This document shows positions 1 through 7,758 of a DNA stretch of 64,000 bases, piece by piece; the stretch's first letter is position 1, and each line of letters starts with the position of its first letter. The position numbers and the translations under genes are program-made. Origin of the DNA: Achromobacter spanius (lineage in GTDB: Bacteria > Pseudomonadota > Gammaproteobacteria > Burkholderiales > Burkholderiaceae_B). The DNA is taken from NCBI RefSeq assembly GCF_003994415.1, contig NZ_CP034689.1:3162001-3226000 (forward strand). Direction: 5' to 3'. The notes below the pieces were generated by a model. That model was not told the origin of the DNA and ran no database searches. It saw only the letters and a list, made by a program, of their open reading frames with translations.

Positions 1-1965
1 CTGGTGCTGCTGGGCGATGCTGTCGATATGGGCGCCTGCCGTCATCACGATGCTGGCGGGGGTGGCGGCGGCGATGCCGGCTGGGGCGCTTAGGCCCATC
101 GCGCCGGCATCGCCTTGGCCATTGCCGGCGGATTGGTTGTTGGCGCCGTGCCCCAGATTGCGTACTGCTTCGGTCAATGACTGTTGGGGCTGCGCGTCGT
201 GGGGTACGCCTTCGTGGGTGGCGGCGTAGTCGCCCAGGTTACGAGCCAATTCCAATGCGGATTCCAAGGCGGCAACGATATCGGATCGGTCCAATTGCCC
301 GCCCTTGGCTTGCAACTGCGCCTCGGTGCTTAACAACAGGCCCTTTGCCGCACGCAATGCGCCGTGTTCATCGGTGCGCAGTTCAAACCCCTCCCCACGA
401 GGTTTGCCACCGCCCGGACGCGGATGCGTCAAGTACCCCAAGTGCAACTGCGTATCCCCGTGCTCGCTCATCAAGGCCGCGCTGATCTGTGCCGAGGTAT
501 CGTCCAGGCGCAGTTCATTGGCGCGGTTGCCCTTGTGCTCCTTGCTTTTGATCGTGTTCAGGATGTTGTGACGCGGCAGTTCATACGGCGGCAGGTTGGT
601 GGCGCGGAACGTTCTCCCGATGACCAAAGGTTGGTCTGGATCGCCGTTTGCGAATTGCACGATGACTTCTTGTCCGATGCGGGGGATAGCCATGTGCCCC
701 CATTGCGCACCAGCCCAGTTTTGCGACACGCGGATCCAGCAGGAGCTGTGTTCATCATTGCGACCCAGCCGGTCCCAGGGGAACTGCACCTTCACACGGC
801 CCCAGGCGTCGCAATAGATTTCTTCATTTGGAGGGCCGACGACGGTGGCCATCTGCGGACCATCGAGGCGGGGTTTGGGTTGGGGCTCGGGCTTCCAGTC
901 GACTTTGTCGGGCACAAGTTCGGCGGTGTAGTGGTAGTGCGTGCCTTGTTCGGAACCCGCCGCGTCTTCTTCTTGACTCGTGTGCTGCACGCCGTGGTGG
1001 CGCATGCGCACGGGGCGCCAGCCTTGGTTCCAGTCTTCGCGCGGGTGGCCGGTCAGGTCGAAGGCGACACCGGGGATCAAGCGCGCGTCATCGCCTTCGA
1101 CAAACGCCACGCGCGCATCGCGGCGACGGCCCAGCAGACGGGTCAGGGTGAACGGCTTGCCCACTTCGTCGCGCTTGTAGCGGCCGGGGTAGTCGTAGCG
1201 TTCGTAGCGATGATCCTGGTGGGCAAGGTCGGTGGCGACCGGGGAATGTTCCTGGCTATAGCGCGGATGGGTGTACGTGTAGTCGCGCTGGTTCTGCACG
1301 GCGGTGCGGATGCGCTCGGCGTAGGCAAAGCGATGCAGCGCTGGTTCGGCCTGGTCGCCGCCAGGCATGGGGTTGTACAGGACCGGCCCGCCCGCGATCT
1401 CGCCATGGATGTAGATGCGGTCACCATGGATCAGGCGGTGCCCGTGTTCCGAGTGCGCGTAGCGGTAGAAGTAGCCTTCTTCGGCCGCCAGCCTGTCCAG
1501 AAACGCCAAGTTGGTGTCGCCGGCTTGCACGCAGTATTCGCGGGGCAGGTGCTCAAAGGTGCTGACCTGTTCGTAGTCGGTGATGCCTTGGCGCTTGATG
1601 ACGTCGGCCAGGATCTCGGGTACTGACAGGTGCTGGTAGATGCGCCAGTCAGAACACAGCGCGGCGCGAGCCAGGGAGGGTTCTACGACTACCCGATAGC
1701 GCGTCCGGCGAAAGCCGGTGTCGGCTTGGACGAATTCCGTGACGATGCCGTGTACATGGCGCACCGCCTGGTCCCCACGCCAGATGGTGAAAAGCGCGGG
1801 CTGGTCCAGCAGCGTGCCGAAATCAACGGCGGGGTCGATGCTGGACAGTTCTAGGCACAGCCGATAGGTCTCGGACAGGGCCTCGTCCAGCGTGAATTCA
1901 ACGACGTCAAACGCCGTGCCACTGGCGGGGTTGAAGGTGAAGCGCAAGTCGGACAGCCGAGGCAC
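1..1965 (-). CDS. vgrG: Type VI secretion tip protein VgrG, 3' end outside window
   Basis: Spike protein at the tip of the type VI secretion needle. It starts at GTG 1965, preceded by an AGGAG-type ribosome site, and the frame stays open to base 1, giving 655 visible residues. The N-terminal part (about 1-340) is the gp27/GPD-like domain. An OB-fold gp5-like segment follows near 365-395 (VVGPPNEEIYCDAWGRVKVQ). The DUF2345-type region starts near 520 (GEGFELRTDEHGALRAAKGL) and continues to the edge. Any C-terminal effector domain would lie beyond the window. It is co-directional with the esterase gene upstream, but 140 bp and a hairpin separate them. Family assignment is firm; the effector content is unknown. 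Confidence 0.93.
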   Translation of the reverse strand, partial: MPRLSDLRFTFNPASGTAFDVVEFTLDEALSETYRLCLELSSIDPAVDFGTLLDQPALFTIWRGDQAVRHVHGIVTEFVQADTGFRRTRYRVVVEPSLARAALCSDWRIYQHLSVPEILADVIKRQGITDYEQVSTFEHLPREYCVQAGDTNLAFLDRLAAEEGYFYRYAHSEHGHRLIHGDRIYIHGEIAGGPVLYNPMPGGDQAEPALHRFAYAERIRTAVQNQRDYTYTHPRYSQEHSPVATDLAHQDHRYERYDYPGRYKRDEVGKPFTLTRLLGRRRDARVAFVEGDDARLIPGVAFDLTGHPREDWNQGWRPVRMRHHGVQHTSQEEDAAGSEQGTHYHYTAELVPDKVDWKPEPQPKPRLDGPQMATVVGPPNEEIYCDAWGRVKVQFPWDRLGRNDEHSSCWIRVSQNWAGAQWGHMAIPRIGQEVIVQFANGDPDQPLVIGRTFRATNLPPYELPRHNILNTIKSKEHKGNRANELRLDDTSAQISAALMSEHGDTQLHLGYLTHPRPGGGKPRGEGFELRTDEHGALRAAKGLLLSTEAQLQAKGGQLDRSDIVAALESALELARNLGDYAATHEGVPHDAQPQQSLTEAVRNLGHGANNQSAGNGQGDAGAMGLSAPAGIAAATPASIVMTAGAHIDSIAQQHQ

Positions 1966-1986
1966 GGCGGTGCTCCTTTTGGCGGT

Positions 1987-2014
1987 GTGCAAGATGGAAC
2001 CGAACATCTTGCAC
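1987..2014. promoter_or_regulatory. Perfect 10-bp inverted repeat in the vgrG leader
   Basis: Arms GTGCAAGATG (1987-1996) and CATCTTGCAC (2005-2014) are perfectly complementary around an 8-nt loop. The repeat lies 22 bp upstream of the vgrG start and 92 bp after the esterase stop. There is no T-tract after it on the minus strand, so a terminator is less likely than an operator or a leader hairpin. Confidence 0.45.
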
Positions 2015-2078
2015 AGCGGCAAAAGGCGCTGTCTATTGGACGACTATGAAACTGCGTCCCGCTTTCCTATGCGGCCAA

Positions 2079-2104
2079 GCGAATCGGCAAAGCGAATCGG
2101 CAAA
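2079..2104. repeat. 13-bp tandem duplication beside the esterase stop
   Basis: GCGAATCGGCAAA occurs twice head to tail (2079-2091, 2092-2104), immediately after the minus-strand esterase stop codon. It looks like a recent slippage duplication. No function is evident. Confidence 0.6.
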
Positions 2105-2105
2105 G

Positions 2106-3074
2106 CTAAGCCGCCAAGTTGCGCTTCAAGGCGTGGATCAAGTCCGCGCGTGCCTCTTGCGCTTGGGGCAACAGGCGAGTCATGCCGATGAAGCTGTGCG
2201 GCACGCCGGAGTACACAACCAGCATGGGCGCGGCGCCGGTGGCGAAGAGTTGGTTGGCCAAGTCCAGCGTGTCGTCCAGCAGCGGGTCCAGTGCGGCGGC
2301 TTGCAGGATCAGCGGCGGCAGGCCGTTCATGTCGGCGTGCAGTGGGGTGACGCCGGGGTCCTTCAATTGCGCGGCGTCGCCAACATACTGCCGCCAGTAC
2401 CAATCGAGCTTTTCCGTGGACAGGCCAAAGCGTCCGTCGCCATAGGCGTCGTGCGAAGCCGTGTCGCGGCGGGCGGAGAGCATGCCGTAGATGACGACAC
2501 CGGTCTTGATGAAGGCGTCGCCCTCGTCGCGCAGGCGTTGCAGCGCGGCCAGCGTGAGGTTGCCGCCGGCGGATTCGCCGCCTACCGACAAGCGCGACGC
2601 ATCCAGGCCCAACGAGGGCGCTTGGTCGCGCAGCCAGCGCAGCGCGCCCAACACTTGTTCCAGCGCGACGGGGTAGCGGGCTTCTGGCGCCAAGGCGTAG
2701 GACAGGCCCGCCGTCACGATGCCGGCGTCGGCCGCGATCTCGCGTTTCCAGCGGTCCAGCGAGTCCAGGTCGCCGTGTGCGAAGCCGCCGCCGTGCAGAT
2801 GCAGGTACAAGGGTAGCGGCGTGTCGTTCGCGCCTTCGGGGTAGTACAGGCGCAGCGTGGCGGGCACGGGCAGATGGTCCAGCTGATGTTCCACCACGCG
2901 GCCAACGGGCGGCGCGGGCTGGCTCAACCACTGTTGGTAGGCGCGGTTTTTTTCTCGGAATTCAGCGATGGGGGTGGTCAGCACGTTGGGCGTGGCTACG
3001 CCGTGCTGCTGAGCCAGTGCTTGCGCGGCCAGCACGTCGGGCGCCAGGGTAGGGGTGTGGGAAGCGTCGCTCAT
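2106..3074 (-). CDS. Alpha/beta hydrolase, hormone-sensitive-lipase (HSL) family esterase
   Basis: Predicted carboxylesterase of 322 residues. HSL-family signs are the oxyanion motif HGGG near residue 95, the nucleophile elbow GESAGG near 167, DPLLDD as the likely acid region and PHSF carrying the likely histidine. The ORF could extend to 3173, but the extra 33 residues look non-coding. ATG 3074 gives a normal family start (MSDASHTPTLAPDVLAAQ), although no strong ribosome site is visible. No signal peptide is seen, so it is probably cytoplasmic. The substrate cannot be read from the sequence. It precedes vgrG on the same strand, but nothing shows it is a secreted effector. Confidence 0.88.
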   Translation of the reverse strand: MSDASHTPTLAPDVLAAQALAQQHGVATPNVLTTPIAEFREKNRAYQQWLSQPAPPVGRVVEHQLDHLPVPATLRLYYPEGANDTPLPLYLHLHGGGFAHGDLDSLDRWKREIAADAGIVTAGLSYALAPEARYPVALEQVLGALRWLRDQAPSLGLDASRLSVGGESAGGNLTLAALQRLRDEGDAFIKTGVVIYGMLSARRDTASHDAYGDGRFGLSTEKLDWYWRQYVGDAAQLKDPGVTPLHADMNGLPPLILQAAALDPLLDDTLDLANQLFATGAAPMLVVYSGVPHSFIGMTRLLPQAQEARADLIHALKRNLAA

Positions 3075-3286
3075 GGGGTGTCCGTAGGATGCCGATGCGG
3101 GAACGCGCCAGTATGACTCGGATTGCGCGGCCTCGCTGAAACCCGCTTGCGCGGCGCCGCTTGGCGCTATCATCGTTGCGTCTTTGGCCGCGCCTGCCCA
3201 TCGCGCGGTTGCCGGCTAGCTTTTGCCGGGCTTGCGGTAGTCACGCTTGCCTTGTCACCCTTATCGCCTTCTTGGAAACGCCACGC

Positions 3287-3868
3287 ATGAACGACCGCCT
3301 ACACCAGACGCTGCTTCGGTTTGACCAGTACAACGGCACCGATCCGAATCTGTTCACCTGGCAGGGCGAAACCTGCCCGCAAGAACTGTTCCTGGCGCAG
3401 AAGCTGCACGAATGGGTGTTGAAGCTGGCCCCGGAGGCGCCCTTGCCGCTGGTGCTGGCCTCGCGTTGCCAGCATATCGGGCGCTGGGAAATCAGCCGCA
3501 AGAGCTACCCGGACGGGCGCGTGGGTTATCTGACGTGGCGCAAGGCCTTGGCGCGGCACCATGCCGCTGTCGCGGAAGGCATCTTGCGTGAAACGGGCTG
3601 CGAGGACGACGTGATTGACCGCGTCAAGACCATCGTCATGAAGCAGGGCATCAAGCAGGACGCGGATGTGCAGACTATGGAAAACGCCTTGTGCCTGGTG
3701 TTTCTGCAATATCAGTACGAAGCCTTTCACCCCGCCCACGGCGAGAAGATTGTGGAAATTTTGCGCAAGTCTTTGCAGAAGATGGACGCAGCGGGTCACA
3801 AGTGGGCGCTGACCTTGCCTTATAGCGCGGCGGGAACGGCGTACCTGGAGCAGGCGCTGGCGGCGTAA
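3287..3868 (+). CDS. DUF4202 family protein
   Basis: A 193-residue protein matching the DUF4202 family, which is conserved in proteobacteria and has no established function. It is His/Arg-rich in the middle (ASRCQHIGRWEISRKSYPDG, then TWRKALARHHA), which suggests a conserved polar site such as a metal- or phosphate-binding pocket; this is inference. The reading frame opens at 3161, but ATG 3287 gives the family-typical N-terminus MNDRLHQTLLRFDQ. No signal peptide or membrane segment is visible. It converges with proQ, and a strong hairpin lies between the two. Confidence 0.85.
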   Translation: MNDRLHQTLLRFDQYNGTDPNLFTWQGETCPQELFLAQKLHEWVLKLAPEAPLPLVLASRCQHIGRWEISRKSYPDGRVGYLTWRKALARHHAAVAEGILRETGCEDDVIDRVKTIVMKQGIKQDADVQTMENALCLVFLQYQYEAFHPAHGEKIVEILRKSLQKMDAAGHKWALTLPYSAAGTAYLEQALAA

Positions 3869-3900
3869 GGCCGGTACACACGCGCTGCGCGCACAAATAC

Positions 3901-3941
3901 ACAAGCCCGGCCGCAACGTGGATGTCGCGAGCCGGGCTTGT
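3901..3941. terminator. Hairpin between convergent DUF4202 and proQ genes
   Basis: ACAAGCCCGGC (3901-3911) pairs perfectly with GCCGGGCTTGT (3931-3941) across a 19-nt loop. It sits between two convergent genes, so it probably acts as a bidirectional terminator. T/A-rich bases at the stem ends are short. Confidence 0.65.
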
Positions 3942-3981
3942 TGCCGTCGTGCAAGACGGAGCTTGCCCGAAGGCGGTATGA

Positions 3982-4812
3982 CTACGCAGGCTTGTCGGTA
4001 GACGTATCGTCGGCATCCTTGGTGGATGCATCGTTGGACGAGTCCGGCGTGTCGGCGGATGCCGAGTCAGCGGAGATCTCGGTCGGCGTTGCAGCGCAAG
4101 CCTCAGCCGGCGCTTGCGGCGACGACTGGACCGGAGCCGAGACAGGAGCCGTGACCGGAGCAGCGACGGCGGCTGAGGCCGAAGCGGCGGTGTCGGTGCT
4201 TGCAGCCGCATCCGCGGCAGGCGCTTCGCCAGAGGCAGCGGCAGCCGCGGCTTCCTTCCTGGCCTTGTTGCGGGCAGCGGCGTTCTTGGATGCGCTGCGC
4301 GAGGCCATGCGCTTGGCATGCTTGGCTTCGTTGGCGGTGACGGCGCCCGAGGGTTCGCCGTTCAGGTCCACGCGCGGTGCGTCTTCCACCATGCAGGCCC
4401 AGTAGCGGCGGCCATCACACCAGGTCTTGACCGCTTCCTTGATCTGCGCCTCGTCCAGCTGCAAAGCCTGGGCATGCTGCACCAGGTCAGCCAGCACGCC
4501 CAGCTTGAGCGGCAGCTTCGGGGCGGGATTCTTCGGGAAGGCCTTGGGAAACTGGCGTTGCAGGCGCGAGATCGCGACCACGACCGGGTCCACGGGCGAT
4601 TCGCGGCGTTCGCGCTGCGGGCGCTGAGCCTTGTCGCCACCTTGCGAACGGGCGTTCTTGTCGCCGCCTTGCGGGCGCGGGCCCTTGCCGCCACCGGGCG
4701 GGCGAGGTCCTTTGCCGCCGCCTTGCGAACGCGCATCTTTCTTGGGGGTAGGCTCTTCAGGCGCTTGTTTGGTGATCAAGGCCCGGATCGCGGCTAACTG
4801 TTCTAGTCCCAT
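3982..4812 (-). CDS. proQ: ProQ/FinO family RNA chaperone with low-complexity tails
   Basis: A 276-residue RNA-binding protein. The FinO/ProQ fold occupies about residues 73-170 (DPVVVAISRLQRQFPKAFPK through WCDGRRYWACMVEDAPRVDL). In this family the domain binds structured sRNAs and mRNA 3' ends and acts post-transcriptionally. Residues 25-70 are a basic Gly/Gln-rich tract with repeated QGGGK/QGGDK units. A basic stretch (about 185-205) is followed by a roughly 75-residue Ala/Asp/Ser/Thr-rich acidic tail, so the protein is largely disordered outside the domain. The start has no clear ribosome site; instead an A/T tract (4821-4828) lies just upstream in the leader. Confidence 0.9.
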   Translation of the reverse strand: MGLEQLAAIRALITKQAPEEPTPKKDARSQGGGKGPRPPGGGKGPRPQGGDKNARSQGGDKAQRPQRERRESPVDPVVVAISRLQRQFPKAFPKNPAPKLPLKLGVLADLVQHAQALQLDEAQIKEAVKTWCDGRRYWACMVEDAPRVDLNGEPSGAVTANEAKHAKRMASRSASKNAAARNKARKEAAAAAASGEAPAADAAASTDTAASASAAVAAPVTAPVSAPVQSSPQAPAEACAATPTEISADSASADTPDSSNDASTKDADDTSTDKPA

Positions 4813-4820
4813 GTGCTACA

Positions 4821-4858
4821 CAAAAAAAAGGTTGAGGCCGTGAGCATCAGCGCTCGGG
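4821..4858 (-). terminator. Possible terminator after the LctP-family gene
   Basis: On the minus strand, a short GAGC...GCTC stem follows the permease stop and then a run of eight T, just before the proQ start. The stem is short and the T-run is not directly adjacent, so this is a weak call. The T-run may instead belong to the proQ leader. Confidence 0.25.
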
Positions 4859-4862
4859 CGGG

Positions 4863-6329
4863 CTATCCCGACAGCACGACAAGCAGTGCCAGGAATAAAA
4901 GAATGCCGAACGCGGCCAGGGCAAACGGCAGTAGTAGAACATACACGCCGCGTTCTTGCCCCTGTCCGTGGGCCAAACCGGCCGCAATCGACATGCGAAC
5001 GGGGGAAAAAATGCCCATTGCCGTGCCCGAAACGTGTAACAGCGCAGCCGCTGCCGGCACGTTCAAACCCGCGTTAAGCGCCAATGATAGCTGCGATGGC
5101 ATGAACAGGCTGTTCGGCGCGTTGCCACTGTTGGCGAGGATACCAAAGGCGCCCGCCAGCAAGGGGGTCATCAGAATGGTCCAGTCATGCAGCGTGGCAA
5201 ACAGCCCATCGGCATAGGCCTGCGAGATGCCCGCGCCGGCCAGCACCTCGGCCATCATCGCAAACAGGAAGACGGACATGACGGCGTGGCGGCCCGTGTG
5301 CCACGCCGTGCGCGCCTGGGTCATCAACGCGCGCGGCTGGCGGCGCCAGGCGGCCAGCGCCAGCGCGCCCACCATCAGCCAACTGCCCGCGTGCAAAAAA
5401 GGCTTCCACGCGGGCAGGTCGGCAAAGGGTTGGATGTCGGCCCAGGCGCCCAGCGTGTGGTTGAACGCGGGCACGAGCCGTGTGACGGCCAGGCAGGCGA
5501 TCACCAGCATGTAGGGCAGCGCGCGCCGGGCGGCGGCCAGCGCCTGGGCGCGGTCGGGGCGGCGGTCCAGCACAAAGCGCAGCACGATCAAGGGGCCAAA
5601 GGACACCAGCAGCGCGGTTTCTGGTCCCAGCACGGCGGTGGCGGCGCTCAGCAGGACCAGGCTGGCCGTGATCCAGGCGGCTTCGCGCCCGTGTTCGGCG
5701 GCATCGGCGCGCAGACCGGCGCGGCGCGCGGTGCGCCAGTACAGCGCCATCCACACCGCCATCAGCAAGGCCACCGCCACCATGCTGTACAGCGCCAACT
5801 GTGGGGCCGGCACGCGCGCATAGGCGGAGGCCAGCAAGGTGCCGCTGCCCATCGCGCCCCACGGAATCAGGGTCTGGCTCAGCAAGGCGAACACCATGAT
5901 GTCGCGCGGCTTCAGGCCCAGCGGGCGGATCAGCAGCACCGTGCCCAGCATGCCCACGCCAAAACCCGTGGCGGATTCCGCGAAAGGGCCGATCAGGAAA
6001 CAGGCGAAGAACAGCCGCCGCCGCCGGGCCAGCGGGTCGTTCAGTTCGGGGTGTGCGGCGGTCGCCTGCCCAGGCGCCTGGCCCTGCGAGGCCATCTGCC
6101 AGAACAGCAGCCCGCCCAGAATATAAGGCGTGATGATCCAGCCGATCCATGCGCCACGCTCAAGCGTCACCGCCAATTGCTCGCCGGCAAACGGGGCAGG
6201 CGCGGCGGACAGTGCAATGGGGACGGCGGCGCACAGGCCCAGCACCGCGGCCACCGTGGTGTTGACGCGCCCGCTGGCGATGGCGCCGATCACGATCAGG
6301 GCAGGCAGGGACCACAGCAGATAGGTCAT
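4863..6329 (-). CDS. L-lactate permease (LctP) family transporter
   Basis: A 488-residue, strongly hydrophobic inner-membrane protein with about 12-14 membrane segments. LctP-family signatures are the region FLIGPFAESATGFGVGMLGT and the later SGNAPNSLFMPSQ and SGTAMGIFSPVRMSIA. Known members import L-lactate, D-lactate or glycolate with protons; the exact substrate here is not determinable. The frame opens at 6494, but the extension overlaps the metallophosphoesterase gene and is not hydrophobic, so ATG 6329 is chosen. It follows the metallophosphoesterase by 16 bp and is probably co-transcribed. Confidence 0.88.
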   Translation of the reverse strand: MTYLLWSLPALIVIGAIASGRVNTTVAAVLGLCAAVPIALSAAPAPFAGEQLAVTLERGAWIGWIITPYILGGLLFWQMASQGQAPGQATAAHPELNDPLARRRRLFFACFLIGPFAESATGFGVGMLGTVLLIRPLGLKPRDIMVFALLSQTLIPWGAMGSGTLLASAYARVPAPQLALYSMVAVALLMAVWMALYWRTARRAGLRADAAEHGREAAWITASLVLLSAATAVLGPETALLVSFGPLIVLRFVLDRRPDRAQALAAARRALPYMLVIACLAVTRLVPAFNHTLGAWADIQPFADLPAWKPFLHAGSWLMVGALALAAWRRQPRALMTQARTAWHTGRHAVMSVFLFAMMAEVLAGAGISQAYADGLFATLHDWTILMTPLLAGAFGILANSGNAPNSLFMPSQLSLALNAGLNVPAAAALLHVSGTAMGIFSPVRMSIAAGLAHGQGQERGVYVLLLPFALAAFGILLFLALLVVLSG

Positions 6330-6345
6330 GGGTTGGGGGCGCCGC

Positions 6346-7488
6346 TTATTGGACGGCGGCCTTGGCGGGTGAGCGCAGCACGACCTGCGTGATTTCCGAG
6401 GGGCGGCCCAGGCGGATCGGAAAGCCTGGCCACAGCCCCGCGCCGTTGCTGACGTAGAGGTGCATGCCGTCCACATCGTACTTGCCCGACACAAAGCCTT
6501 CGTTGGCCAGTTGGGTCAAGAGGTGCGGCCCCAGGATCTGCCCGCCATGAGTATGGCCGGACAATTGCAGCCCGGCGCCCGCGCGCGCATTCTGCGCCGC
6601 GCCGATTGGGCGATGGCTCAGCAGGATGACCGGGTCGGTAGCCCGCACGCCGTCCATGGCGCGCGCCACGTCCGGCACGTCCTGACCATAGGCGGCGGCC
6701 ATCTTGTCCGTGACGCCGGCCAGCACCAAACGCTGCCCCTTGGGTGTCAAGGTGACGTGTTCATTCAACAGCAGGCGCAGGCCCAGCTTGTCGAACGCGG
6801 GTAGCCAGCGTTGGTATTCCGCGTAGTACTCGTGGTTGCCGGGGATGGCATAGACCCCGTCGGGGGCACGCAGTGCTTGCAGCGGCAGCACATCGGCCGC
6901 GCGGGCGTTGGTGGTGCCGTCGACCAGGTCACCGGTGATGACGATCAGGTCGGGCTTCAGCGCATTGGTTTTGTTGACCACGGCCTGCATCCATGGGGCT
7001 TCCAGCAGCCGGCTGGCGTGCAGGTCGGTCAACTGCACCAGCCGGTACCCGTCCAGCTCGGGCGGCAGCTTGGGCAGGGCGACTTCGATCGTCTTGACGT
7101 CGGGCACGCGCACGGCCTGCCACACGCCGATGGCCGACAGCGCCATGGCCAGCACGGCGGCGCTGGCGCCCCAACGGCGTGCCGCCAACACGCGCCGGCC
7201 GCGCGCGCGTGACACGGCGTAGACCGCCACGCCCGCCACGTCGCGCACCAGCAGCAGCATGGCCAACAGCAGCAGCCCGCCGAAGAGCCAGCCCAGCACC
7301 ATGATCAGCGTGGCGGGAATTTCAGGGGAAGCCATCGAGCCGAAAAAGTGGCGCGTGACCAGATGGTGCTCAGCAACCCCAAGCAGCAAGGCGGACAGCA
7401 GCAGCTTGGCGGGTTTGGACCAGGACAGGGGCAGAACGAAACGCCAGATGACGTAGAGACTGATCAGTGCCGTGAAGACGTGGAACAC
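6346..7488 (-). CDS. Membrane-anchored calcineurin-like metallophosphoesterase
   Basis: A 380-residue protein of the YkuE/YaeI type. It has about four N-terminal membrane segments (residues 1-130), followed by a catalytic domain. Metal-binding motifs appear in order: DLHAS near 157, GDLVDG near 183, GNHEYY near 218 and GHTHGG near 312. Relatives act on phosphoester-containing lipids or nucleotides at the membrane; the substrate here is unknown. I chose GTG 7488 because AGGAA stands 7 nt upstream and family proteins start at this FHVFTALISLYVIWRF segment. An ATG at 7557 is possible but lacks a ribosome site. Confidence 0.88.
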   Translation of the reverse strand: MFHVFTALISLYVIWRFVLPLSWSKPAKLLLSALLLGVAEHHLVTRHFFGSMASPEIPATLIMVLGWLFGGLLLLAMLLLVRDVAGVAVYAVSRARGRRVLAARRWGASAAVLAMALSAIGVWQAVRVPDVKTIEVALPKLPPELDGYRLVQLTDLHASRLLEAPWMQAVVNKTNALKPDLIVITGDLVDGTTNARAADVLPLQALRAPDGVYAIPGNHEYYAEYQRWLPAFDKLGLRLLLNEHVTLTPKGQRLVLAGVTDKMAAAYGQDVPDVARAMDGVRATDPVILLSHRPIGAAQNARAGAGLQLSGHTHGGQILGPHLLTQLANEGFVSGKYDVDGMHLYVSNGAGLWPGFPIRLGRPSEITQVVLRSPAKAAVQ

Positions 7489-7692
7489 GCGGTGATTCCT
7501 ACTGGAAGAGGGCGGGATGCCGTTGGAAAAAATGGGGCCGGCCGGAGCCAGCGACATTATGCCGGTGCGGAGGCGTGTGCTGATGACAGGCCGTCTAGGC
7601 CCAGGCAAGCCGCAGCGGCAAGTGGGCGAGTCAATGAAACGTCGCGAATGTATGTGGCAAATACACGTCGTAAATTCGCAACAAAATATAGG

Positions 7693-7711
7693 TATGAGAA
7701 GTATTCGCATT
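7693..7711. promoter_or_regulatory. Fur-box-like site upstream of the siderophore receptor
   Basis: The 19-bp stretch starting TATGAGAAG and ending TTCGCATT matches the Fur pattern AATGAGAATAATTCTCATT at all but a few positions. It lies 48 bp upstream of the receptor start, where a Fur operator would cover the promoter. Iron repression is inferred. Confidence 0.65.
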
Positions 7712-7758
7712 ACATTTCGTCCCCACATCAAAAGCCCATTCAGGGAGAGGAAGCCAGC

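Noticed and set aside
364..1626. 420-codon open frame on the plus strand
   Set aside because: It is the antisense of vgrG. The minus-strand translation gives recognisable VgrG domains, while this one has no family features.
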